Origin: Clostridiales bacterium
Lineage (GTDB): Bacteria > Bacillota > Clostridia > Oscillospirales > Oscillospiraceae
Direction of reading: 5' to 3'
Assembly: GCA_021201515.1 (NCBI GenBank)
Contig: JAJQET010000119.1
Span: 1-15,722 of the forward strand
Length of the DNA: 15,722 bases
Positions 1 to 5,819 of this stretch are shown piece after piece. Every line of letters starts with the position of its first letter. Position 1 is the first letter of the stretch. The notes under the pieces were generated by a model. The model was not told the origin of the DNA and did not search any database. It saw only the letters and a list, made by a program, of their open reading frames with translations. Both the position numbers and the translations under genes were made by a program.

Positions 1-8
1 GTATTACA

Positions 9-14
9 CTCCTT
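9..14 (-). promoter_or_regulatory. SD site of a divergent gene off the left edge
   Basis: Read on the minus strand the window ends in AAGGAG followed by eight bases (TGTAATAC). This is a good Shine-Dalgarno at the right distance for a start codon at or just beyond base 1. Together with the minus-strand promoter at 108-136 it implies a leftward gene with a leader of about 100 nt. The gene itself is outside the window, so no function can be given. Confidence 0.5.
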
Positions 15-46
15 ACGCCGAGAGAACAGGGCGGGAAGATGGGGGT

Positions 47-61
47 TCCGGCGTCGCCGGA
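47..61. repeat. 15-bp palindrome in the leftward leader
   Basis: TCCGGCG-T-CGCCGGA is a perfect 7-bp inverted repeat around one central base. It lies between the minus-strand promoter (108-136) and the leftward gene's SD (9-14). A second short inverted repeat, CCCTA-TTTCC-TAGGG at 80-94, lies beside it. Either could be an operator, or a hairpin in the leftward leader. No T-run follows on either strand, so neither is a plain terminator. Confidence 0.4.
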
Positions 62-107
62 GCGGGGGAAACTTGAAAACCCTATTTCCTAGGGATTTAC
101 TATGATT

Positions 108-136
108 AAGATAGCAGAAGAACGGGCGGTTGTCAA
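108..136 (-). promoter_or_regulatory. Sigma-A-type promoter reading left
   Basis: On the minus strand a perfect -35 TTGACA (136-131) is separated by 17 bp from -10 TATCTT (113-108). Transcription would start near base 101 and run out of the left edge towards the SD at 14-9. Confidence 0.6.
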
Positions 137-146
137 GCCTTTTTTT

Positions 147-170
147 CGGGAAAGCGGAAAAACTTTCCCG
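147..170. repeat. Inverted repeat in the divergent intergenic region
   Basis: CGGGAAAG (147-154) and CTTTCCCG (163-170) form a perfect 8-bp inverted repeat with an 8-base A-rich loop. Seven T's precede it on the + strand, so neither strand shows the stem-then-T order of an intrinsic terminator. Its role is unknown; a regulator site or mRNA hairpin are both possible. Confidence 0.4.
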
Positions 171-279
171 GCGCGGCGGAATGGGCGGCTACGTCCCCTT
201 CACAGAGAAGCAGAAACCGCAGTGAGACACCGAAACGGCAATCGCCCCGCCGGTCGGCCATAAAAACTCCTCCTGCCGC

Positions 280-308
280 TTTACACGGCAGGAAAATTCG
301 GGTATAAT
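280..308 (+). promoter_or_regulatory. Promoter of the cbiK-like gene
   Basis: TTTACA (280-285), 17 bp, then a perfect TATAAT (303-308). The start of transcription would be near 315, giving a leader of about 128 nt before the ATG at 443. The -35 lies in the loop of an inverted repeat, TCCTGCCG (271-278) / CGGCAGGA (286-293), a plausible position for a repressor site. Confidence 0.7.
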
Positions 309-322
309 AGCCAGAGAGCCCG

Positions 323-382
323 AGGCTGTTTTCTGCCCCCCACAAGGCGGCCCCGGCCGCCGGGCAGAATTATTAACAGCCT
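323..382 (+). ncRNA. Folded 5' leader of the cbiK-like gene
   Basis: Three nested complementary segments make one long hairpin: AGGCTGTT (323-330) with AACAGCCT (375-382); TTCTGCCC (331-338) with GGGCAGAA (362-369); GGCGGC (346-351) with GCCGCC (356-361), closed by a CCCG loop. Bases 370-374 form a bulge on one side and 339-345 on the other. It lies between promoter and start codon, so it is probably transcribed. I do not recognise it as a cobalamin riboswitch (the core motifs are missing) or another known class, and no U-run follows it. It may be a regulatory leader or an mRNA-stabilising hairpin. Confidence 0.45.
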
Positions 383-442
383 GTGAACAACGAAAAATCG
401 CCGAAAAAGATGAGAAAGAGACAGAGAGGCGGGGAAACGACC

Positions 443-1246
443 ATGAAAAAGGCACTTTTGGTGGTGTCCTCCGGCACGGACGACACCGCCGCGCTGGAGC
501 GGGACATCGGCGCCCTGGAGCGGGCGCTGGCCAGGGCTTTCCCCGACCGGACGTTCCGCAGGGCCTTCACCTCCGGCTACGTCCGCCGGGCGCTGCGCAC
601 CAGGCGGGGCGTGACGGTGGACGGTGTGGTGGAGGCGCTGACGGCGCTGCGGATGGAGGGATACCAGGACGTGCTGGTGCAGCCCACCTACCTGGAGAAC
701 GGGGAGGAGATGGAGGCCCTGCGCTGGGAGGCGCAGCTCTATCGGAAGCAGTTTGCCCGCTTCTCCATGGGCAACCCGCTGCTGACCACCATAGACGACT
801 ATCTGGCCCTGGCGGACGCGGTGATCGCCGGCCTCCCTGACCTGGACGACAATGAGGCCCTGGTGCTGGTGGGGCTGGGCACCGACCGGTACATGAACCC
901 CGCCTATGCCTGCCTGGACTATGTGTTCCGGGACAAGGGGTATCAGAACCTGTTTGTGGGGGCGCTGGAGGGCTACCCCGGCGTACCGGAAATTTTGAAC
1001 CGGCTGGCCGGGGCCTGGAACGTGCGCCGGGTCTACCTGATGCCGCTGATGGTGACGGCGGAGCCGGGGGCCTGCAACGACCTGGCGGGGAAGGACGGGG
1101 ATTCCTGGGCCAACCAGCTGCGGCGGTACTATTTTGAGGTGGTGCCCCTGCTCCAGGGCCTGGGAGAGAACCGGCAGATTCCCGCACTGTTCGTGCGCCA
1201 TGCCAGAGAAGCCGAGCAGGGGCGCTCCGGCTGGCAGGATTTGTGA
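443..1246 (+). CDS. cbiK: CbiK-type sirohydrochlorin cobaltochelatase homologue lacking metal-binding histidines
   Basis: Homologue of the anaerobic cobalt chelatase CbiK, which inserts Co2+ into sirohydrochlorin for B12 synthesis; 267 aa, the usual family length. Recognisable family segments are KKALLVVSSGT (2-12), RAFTSGYVRRAL (40-51), AYACLDY (154-160), VGALEGYP (172-179), LMPLM (199-203), ND-A(15)-GDSW (212-222) and GLGEN (239-243). Compared with Salmonella CbiK from memory, the metal ligands are replaced: His145 (GHG) is Leu145, His207 (GDHAIND) is Gly209, and the conserved His of LHIINGDE is Tyr83. The active-site Glu is kept (Glu177). So the fold is confident but cobalt chelation is doubtful. 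The ATG at 443 has an SD-like GAGAGGCGGGG eight bases upstream; the longer in-frame GTG at 383 has none. It is a single gene behind its own promoter and folded leader. Confidence 0.8.
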   Translation: MKKALLVVSSGTDDTAALERDIGALERALARAFPDRTFRRAFTSGYVRRALRTRRGVTVDGVVEALTALRMEGYQDVLVQPTYLENGEEMEALRWEAQLYRKQFARFSMGNPLLTTIDDYLALADAVIAGLPDLDDNEALVLVGLGTDRYMNPAYACLDYVFRDKGYQNLFVGALEGYPGVPEILNRLAGAWNVRRVYLMPLMVTAEPGACNDLAGKDGDSWANQLRRYYFEVVPLLQGLGENRQIPALFVRHAREAEQGRSGWQDL

Positions 1247-1263
1247 GAACTCCGGAAAAAACG

Positions 1264-1292
1264 TTGACAAATCGGCCCATCTGACGGATAAT
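1264..1292 (+). promoter_or_regulatory. Promoter of the protease-scpAB-ytfJ-dacF-rluB operon
   Basis: Perfect TTGACA (1264-1269), 17 bp, GATAAT (1287-1292). It begins 18 bp after the cbiK-like stop codon, with no terminator between. The predicted start near 1299 gives a leader of about 110 nt. The following genes up to 6568 are overlapping or closely spaced, so this is probably the main operon promoter. Confidence 0.7.
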
Positions 1293-1307
1293 AAGAAATA
1301 GTGCAGT

Positions 1308-1396
1308 CCGTATCCGGAAAGACGGGGATACGGCGTTTGCGCCTTTGCGGGGCAGAGGTGCGCTGCAAGGCCAGGGGGAGGCCCCTGCAAAAGGGG
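1308..1396 (+). promoter_or_regulatory. Structured leader before the M50 protease gene
   Basis: CCGTATCC (1308-1315) pairs perfectly with GGATACGG (1326-1333). Farther on, CCCCTG (1382-1387) can pair back with CAGGGG (1372-1377), leaving GAGG in the loop, or its CCCCT can pair forward with AGGGG (1392-1396), masking the SD-like AAGGGG. The last two pairings exclude each other. This could control translation of the first gene, but no known riboswitch core is recognised. Confidence 0.35.
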
Positions 1397-1410
1397 TGCG
1401 AATTAGAAGT

Positions 1411-2100
1411 ATGGATCAGCTGTCCACTTTTTTGGAAAACTTTGACGTGACCGTGCTGCTGCTCTACCTGCTGCGGGCGGCCATCGCCCTCATGTGCATC
1501 GTGCCCCACGAGCTGGCCCACGGCTACACTGCCCTGCGCCTGGGGGACCATACCGCCCAGCGGCAGGGGCGGCTGACCCTGAACCCTCTGTCCCACATCG
1601 ACCCACTGGGCCTGCTGCTGATGATTTTCGCGGGGTTCGGCTGGGCTAAGCCCGTGCCGGTGAATATGGGAAACTTCCGCCGCCCCAAGCAGGGGATGGC
1701 CATCACGGCGCTGGCCGGGCCGGTGTGCAACCTGCTGATCGCCCTGGTTGCGCTGGGGCTGGCCAGCGTGGTGTATCACTTCTTTCTGACCACACAGGCG
1801 GCGGTGTATGGGATGTTGCTGCTGATGTACATCGCGGTGATGAGCACAGGGCTGGGGATGTTCAACCTGATCCCCATTCCCCCGCTGGACGGCTCGAAGA
1901 TTTTGTTCTCCCTGCTGCCTGACCGCGTTTACGTTCAGATTTTGCGCTACGAGCACTATGTGATGCTGGTATTGTTTGCCCTGGTATTTTTCGGGGTGCT
2001 GAACGCACCGCTGAGCGCCCTGATCTCCTGGGCCATGAAGGGGCTTTGCGCCCTGACCCAATTCCCCTTCGAGATGATGAGCATGCTGGGGGTGGGGTGA
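1411..2100 (+). CDS. Site-2-protease-like zinc metalloprotease (peptidase M50), small membrane form
   Basis: Intramembrane metalloprotease of the compact M50 group common next to scpA in Firmicutes; 229 aa. The zinc motif HELAH is at residues 33-37 inside the first hydrophobic segment (about 14-37). The second zinc-site motif, NLIPIPPLDG, is at 152-161 with Asp160 as likely ligand. Further hydrophobic segments lie at about 64-80, 98-122, 131-152 and 185-205. There is no PDZ domain, unlike RseP. Substrates of this small group are largely unknown; regulated cleavage of a membrane protein is the family role. The stop codon overlaps the scpA ATG by one base (TGATG). The start is uncertain: ATG 1411 has a poorly spaced SD, and an in-frame GTG at 1396 would add five residues. 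Confidence 0.85.
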   Translation: MDQLSTFLENFDVTVLLLYLLRAAIALMCIVPHELAHGYTALRLGDHTAQRQGRLTLNPLSHIDPLGLLLMIFAGFGWAKPVPVNMGNFRRPKQGMAITALAGPVCNLLIALVALGLASVVYHFFLTTQAAVYGMLLLMYIAVMSTGLGMFNLIPIPPLDGSKILFSLLPDRVYVQILRYEHYVMLVLFALVFFGVLNAPLSALISWAMKGLCALTQFPFEMMSMLGVG

Positions 2101-2903
2101 TGGAGACGCCGGTCTACCACCTGGAGGGGGTGGTTCACACCCGCTCTGAGCTGGAGAACTTTGACGGGCCGCTGGATTTGATCCTCAGCCTTTTGAGCAA
2201 GAATAAGATGGAGATTCAGGACATCCAGATCTCCCTGATTTTGGACCAGTATTTTGCTTGGATGGAGCAGCGCAAGGCGCTAGATCTGGACGTGGCCAGT
2301 GAGTTTGTCACCATGGCCTCCCATCTGGTGTATATCAAGACGCGGATGCTCCTCTCCATCAACGACGAGGAGGCCCAGTCCGAGATGGAGGAGCTGATCG
2401 CCTCCCTGGAGGCCCGGCAGCGCAGCGAGGCTTACGCCAGGGTGCAGCTGGTGGTGCCTCAGCTGGAGGCCCGGTTTGAGCAGGGCCGCAACTATATCAC
2501 CAAGCCGCCGGAGACCATCGCCCCGGACAGAACCTACCGCTATCAGCACAGGCCGGAGGACCTCCTGAACGCCATGAAACGGCTGTACGAGGCGGGGGCG
2601 GAGCCGGTGCGGCCCCCACAGGAGATGCTCAGCGGCATTGTAGGCCGGGAGCCTTACCCGGTGACGGAAAAGGCCAAAGAGATTCTGGACCGGCTGATTC
2701 TGTTCAGCGTGACCCGGTTCAAGTCGCTGTTTCTGGGCAGCAAGACCCGCAGCGAGCTGGTGGCCACCTTCCTGGCGGTGCTGGAGCTGTGCAAAAGCCG
2801 GAAGATTCGCCTGGCCGGGACGGACGACAACTGCACCGTCACGGTGATTCACGCGGAGGACCTGGAGGATGACTGGACGGAGCTGTCCGCCGACTCCTAC
2901 TGA
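2100..2903 (+). CDS. scpA: Segregation and condensation protein A
   Basis: ScpA is the kleisin subunit of the bacterial SMC condensin. It bridges SMC heads, binds an ScpB dimer, and helps compact and segregate chromosomes. The protein is 267 aa, near the usual 240-270. The N-terminal kleisin signature ELENFDGPLDLILSLL (residues 17-32) is typical, followed by EIQDIQISLILDQY and ASHLVYIKTRMLLS, then an acidic linker around EEAQSEMEELIASLEARQ. The C-terminal winged helix includes VTRFKSLFLGSKTRSELVATFLAVLELCK. The ATG overlaps the protease stop by one base, indicating translational coupling. scpB follows after 48 bp, the usual pairing. Nothing looks degraded. Confidence 0.96.
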   Translation: METPVYHLEGVVHTRSELENFDGPLDLILSLLSKNKMEIQDIQISLILDQYFAWMEQRKALDLDVASEFVTMASHLVYIKTRMLLSINDEEAQSEMEELIASLEARQRSEAYARVQLVVPQLEARFEQGRNYITKPPETIAPDRTYRYQHRPEDLLNAMKRLYEAGAEPVRPPQEMLSGIVGREPYPVTEKAKEILDRLILFSVTRFKSLFLGSKTRSELVATFLAVLELCKSRKIRLAGTDDNCTVTVIHAEDLEDDWTELSADSY

Positions 2904-2951
2904 AAAACGACAACTCGTTTATGCTGACAGAGACAAGAAGGTGACGGCGGT

Positions 2952-3548
2952 TTGGAAGTTCAGATGATAGAATCCGTTTTGGAGGGCATCCTGTTTGCGG
3001 CGGGGGAGCCGGTGGAGGCTGACCGGCTGTGCAAGCTGATGGATGTGGACAAGGTGACGCTGGACGGTGCGGCGAAAAGCCTGGCGGACGGGTATAAGTT
3101 CGAGCGCCGGGGCATCCGCCTCCTGCAGCTGGACGGGGCCTATCAGCTCTGCTCCGCCCCGGAGCATGGGGACATCATCCGCCGCGCCATGGAGACCCGG
3201 AAGCCGCCCCAGCTGAGCCAGACGGCCCTGGAGGTGCTGGCCATCTTCGCCTACTTCCAGCCCACCACCCGGGGCTTTGTGGAGCAGGTGCGGGGGGTGG
3301 ACTCCGCCTACACCGTGAAGCAGCTGCTGGAGCGGGGCCTCATCGAGGAGGCGGGCAAGCTGAACGTGCCGGGCCGCCCCACCCTGTTCCGCACCACGAA
3401 GCAGTTTTTGCGGTGCTTCTCCCTGGACAGTCTGGACGACCTGCCCCCCCTGCCTGAGACGGGGGAGGAGGCCAAGCTGACCAGGGAAATGGAGGACGCG
3501 GCGGCCAGAATGAAGCTGATGCAGGAAGGTCAGGGTGAGGAAGGATGA
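2952..3548 (+). CDS. scpB: Segregation and condensation protein B
   Basis: ScpB forms the dimer that binds ScpA in the SMC-ScpAB condensin. It is a double winged-helix protein of 198 aa, typical length. Visible family segments include IESVLEGILFAAGEPV near the start, RGIRLLQLDGAYQLCS, QTALEVLAIFAYFQPTTR, VRGVDSAYTVKQLLERGLI and GRPTLFRTTKQFLRCF. The TTG at 2952 is preferred because an SD-like AAGAAGGTGA ends seven bases before it. The in-frame ATG at 2964 would leave the SD about 19 bases away. The stop overlaps the next gene's start (ATGA, 3545-3548). Confidence 0.95.
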   Translation: MEVQMIESVLEGILFAAGEPVEADRLCKLMDVDKVTLDGAAKSLADGYKFERRGIRLLQLDGAYQLCSAPEHGDIIRRAMETRKPPQLSQTALEVLAIFAYFQPTTRGFVEQVRGVDSAYTVKQLLERGLIEEAGKLNVPGRPTLFRTTKQFLRCFSLDSLDDLPPLPETGEEAKLTREMEDAAARMKLMQEGQGEEG

Positions 3549-4261
3549 AGGTGCTGCTCATCATTCTGATTTTGCTGCTGCTCATCGGCTTCATCCGGTT
3601 CGGTGGCACGGTGGAGTATTCGGCGGATGGGCTGACCGTCCTGGTCAGGGTTCTGTGTTTCAAGATCAGGGTATTCCCCAGACCGAAAAAGACGCCGGAG
3701 CAGCAGGCCGCTGACGAGGAAAAGAAGAAAAAGGCCGAAGAGAAAAAGAAAAAGGCCGAAGAAAAACGCAAAGCCAAAGAGGAAAAGCGCAAGGCCAGGG
3801 CGGAAAGGAAGGCCAAAAAGAAAAAGAAGAAGCCGGAGCAGGAGCAGGCCCAAAAGCCCAAAAAGGGCGGCAGCCTCCAGCTGATTTTAAAGATGATTCC
3901 CGCCGCCCTGGAGACCCTGGGCGACCTGAAAAATGTCCTGCGGTTTGACGATCTGTATGTTCACTACACCATCGCCGGACAGCCCGACCCGGCGGGGGCC
4001 GCCAGGATGTACGGCGCGATTTGCGCCGGAGGCGGGGCGGTGACGGCGCTGCTGGAGAACAACCTGAGGATTCGCAGGCGGGAGGTCTCCGCATGGGTGG
4101 ACTTTACCACCACGGAGGCGCTGGTCTATGTCCGCCTGACCATCACCATGTCCGTGGGGCGGCTGCTCCGCTTCCTGGTGGCTGCAGGCATCAAATTCCT
4201 TCGTATTTATCTTGCCGACCGGCAGGAAAAGAAACATAAATCCAAACAGGAGGGTCAATAA
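3545..4261 (+). CDS. DUF2953 membrane-anchored protein with a Lys/Glu-rich linker
   Basis: 238 aa. An N-terminal hydrophobic helix (about residues 3-20) is followed by a short beta-rich segment (VEYSADGLTVLVRVLCFKIRVF). Then comes a strongly charged stretch from about 50 to 108 built of EEKKKKA-like units. The conserved C-terminal part (about 110-225) has DDLYVHYTIAGQPDPAGAARMYG and a second hydrophobic patch around 195-212. This arrangement matches the DUF2953 family (B. subtilis YtfI), which lies beside ytfJ in many spore formers. The family role is not established; a link to sporulation is inferred only from neighbours. It overlaps scpB by four bases and is followed one base later by ytfJ. 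Confidence 0.8.
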   Translation: MKVLLIILILLLLIGFIRFGGTVEYSADGLTVLVRVLCFKIRVFPRPKKTPEQQAADEEKKKKAEEKKKKAEEKRKAKEEKRKARAERKAKKKKKKPEQEQAQKPKKGGSLQLILKMIPAALETLGDLKNVLRFDDLYVHYTIAGQPDPAGAARMYGAICAGGGAVTALLENNLRIRRREVSAWVDFTTTEALVYVRLTITMSVGRLLRFLVAAGIKFLRIYLADRQEKKHKSKQEGQ

Positions 4262-4262
4262 T

Positions 4263-4724
4263 ATGGAAAAGAAGCATCCCATCAGTGAGGTCATGGGCAT
4301 CACCATGGAAAAGGTCAAGGAAATGGTGGATGTCAACACCATCGTCGGCACCCCCATCACCACCGTGGAGGGTATCACCGTTGTGCCCATCTCCAAGGTC
4401 AGCTTTGGCTTTGCCTCCGGCGGCAGCGATTTCGCCACCAAGAACCAGCCCGCCGACAAGGACAACGCCTTCGGCGGCGGGGCCGGGGCCGGGGTCAACA
4501 TCGACCCGGTGGGCTTCCTGGTCATCCGCAACGATACGGTGAAGCTGATTCCTGTGGCCCCCGTCCCCGGCGGCCCGGTGGAGAAGGTCATCGACCTGGT
4601 GCCCGAAATGGTGGACAAAGTGGCCGGTATGGTGGACAAGAGGAAGGCAGAAAAGGCGGACAAGGCCGCGGCCGAGGCGGAAGCTCAGCAGGCGGCCCAG
4701 GCTGCGGAGGAAAAACCGCAGTGA
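4263..4724 (+). CDS. ytfJ: GerW/YtfJ-family spore protein
   Basis: 153 aa. The conserved core runs from MEKVKEMVDVNTIVGTPI (residues 15-32) through GITVVPISKVSFGFASGGSD (38-57), a Gly-rich stretch (FGGGAGAGVNIDPVGFLVI, 70-88) and VKLIPVAP. The Ala/Glu/Lys-rich tail (about 115-153) is low complexity. In Bacillus the homologue (GerW) is a spore component needed for normal germination; family membership is clear, the role here is inferred. The start is ATG 4263 with AGGAGGG (4248-4254) eight bases upstream, the best SD in the operon, suggesting strong translation. It lies between DUF2953 and a DacF-type carboxypeptidase, a sporulation-flavoured neighbourhood. Confidence 0.9.
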   Translation: MEKKHPISEVMGITMEKVKEMVDVNTIVGTPITTVEGITVVPISKVSFGFASGGSDFATKNQPADKDNAFGGGAGAGVNIDPVGFLVIRNDTVKLIPVAPVPGGPVEKVIDLVPEMVDKVAGMVDKRKAEKADKAAAEAEAQQAAQAAEEKPQ

Positions 4725-4745
4725 TACAAATGAGGTGAAGTCGTT

Positions 4746-5819
4746 TTGAGATGGAAAAGAGCCCTGTCCCTGGCGCTGTGTATCGTGCTGCTTGTTTCGG
4801 TCTGCCGGACGTCGGCCAGCGCCGTTTCCACCTCAGCCACCTCCACCTATGTCATTGACGTGGACAGCGGGAGGGTCCTCTATGAGGACAACGCCGATGA
4901 GGAGCGGCCCATCGCCAGCATCACCAAAATCATGACCGCTCTGGTGGCCATCGAGGCCAGCACCGAGGAGGATTTGGCGCAGGTCTGCACCGTCTCCGCC
5001 TACGCCGCCTCGGTGGGGGGGGGCAGCTCCCTGTACCTGGTGGAGGGGGACGAGATCACCCTCCTCAGCGCCCTTTACGGCTGTATGCTCCGCAGCGGCA
5101 ACGACTGCGCCGTGGTGGTGGCCGAGGCCATCGCAGGCAGCGAGGAGGCCTTCACCGACCTGATGAACGAGAAGGCGGCGGAGCTGGGCATGACGAGCAG
5201 CCACTTCGTCAGCTGCAACGGTCTGGTGGATGAGGACAACTATTCCACCGCCCACGACATGGCCCTGCTGGGGGCCTACGCCATCCAGAACGAGCTGTTT
5301 GCGGAGATCTGCGGCACCTGGTTCATCACCACCGAGGACGGTTACGCCATCGAAAGCCACAACAAGCTCCTGTCCTATGACGACCGGTGTATCGGCATCA
5401 AGACCGGCTTCACCACACTGGCAGGTCGGACGCTGGTCTCCTGCGCCCAGGACCCGGACACGGGGGCGCGGGTGGTCTGCGTGACGCTGAACGACTCCTA
5501 TGATTTTAACGACCATATGGCGGTCTATGACTGGGCCTTTGCCACCTACACCCCCAAGACCCTCTGCACCGCCGGGGAGACGGTGACCACCCTGACCTTT
5601 GCCGGAAACGGGGCCACCGCTACTTTGGTGACGGCGGAGGACCTTACCTGGCCCCTGTCGGAGGGGGAGGAGAGCGGCCTGAGCTGCAAAATCGTCTGCC
5701 CCTCCAATGTCCCCAGCGTCATCAATGAGGGGGACGAGGCGGGTTCTGTCACCTACTACCTGGACGGGGAGGAGATCGCCTCCGCCACCCTGTACTACGG
5801 GGAAGTGACCTACGGATGA
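4746..5819 (+). CDS. dacF: D-alanyl-D-alanine carboxypeptidase (DacF/PBP5 type, peptidase S11)
   Basis: 357 aa exported enzyme that trims the terminal D-Ala from peptidoglycan stem peptides. A signal peptide (about residues 1-26, ending ASA) precedes the S11 catalytic domain. All three penicillin-binding motifs are present: SITK (Ser58, Lys61), SGN (117-119) and KTG (219-221). The PBP5-type C-terminal beta domain follows (about 270-357). The protein ends at ...YYGEVTYG without the amphipathic membrane-anchor helix common in DacA/DacF, so it may be soluble or held otherwise. TTG 4746 is chosen: GAGGTGA (4732-4738) lies seven bases upstream and no suitable in-frame ATG exists near the signal peptide. 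A run of nine G's (5015-5023) lies in the coding region. The stop overlaps rluB (ATGA). Confidence 0.93.
   Translation: MRWKRALSLALCIVLLVSVCRTSASAVSTSATSTYVIDVDSGRVLYEDNADEERPIASITKIMTALVAIEASTEEDLAQVCTVSAYAASVGGGSSLYLVEGDEITLLSALYGCMLRSGNDCAVVVAEAIAGSEEAFTDLMNEKAAELGMTSSHFVSCNGLVDEDNYSTAHDMALLGAYAIQNELFAEICGTWFITTEDGYAIESHNKLLSYDDRCIGIKTGFTTLAGRTLVSCAQDPDTGARVVCVTLNDSYDFNDHMAVYDWAFATYTPKTLCTAGETVTTLTFAGNGATATLVTAEDLTWPLSEGEESGLSCKIVCPSNVPSVINEGDEAGSVTYYLDGEEIASATLYYGEVTYG
5015..5023 (+). repeat. G9 homopolymer inside dacF
   Basis: Nine consecutive G's encode part of SVGGGSS at about residues 89-95 of the carboxypeptidase. Gain or loss of one G would frameshift the enzyme between its SxxK and SxN motifs and inactivate it. 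It may be a slippage site, or just a chance result of GC-rich codons. Confidence 0.9.

Noticed and set aside
137..170. T-run and hairpin that could be a terminator
   Set aside because: The T's precede the stem on the + strand and appear as A's after the stem on the minus strand, so the order is wrong in both directions.
315..442. Cobalamin riboswitch upstream of the cbiK homologue
   Set aside because: The leader is too short and lacks the conserved B12-box and core motifs, despite the fitting gene.
281..1390. 369-codon minus-strand frame across the cbiK-like gene
   Set aside because: Low-complexity His/Gln/Val-rich translation typical of antisense frames, spanning two promoters and a folded leader.
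1345..1415. Lysine-riboswitch-like strings (AGAGGTGCG, GGGTGCGAATTAGAAGTA) before the protease gene
   Set aside because: Only the 5' string resembles an L-box; the conserved later core (GCCGAAG-type) is absent and the sequence soon becomes coding.
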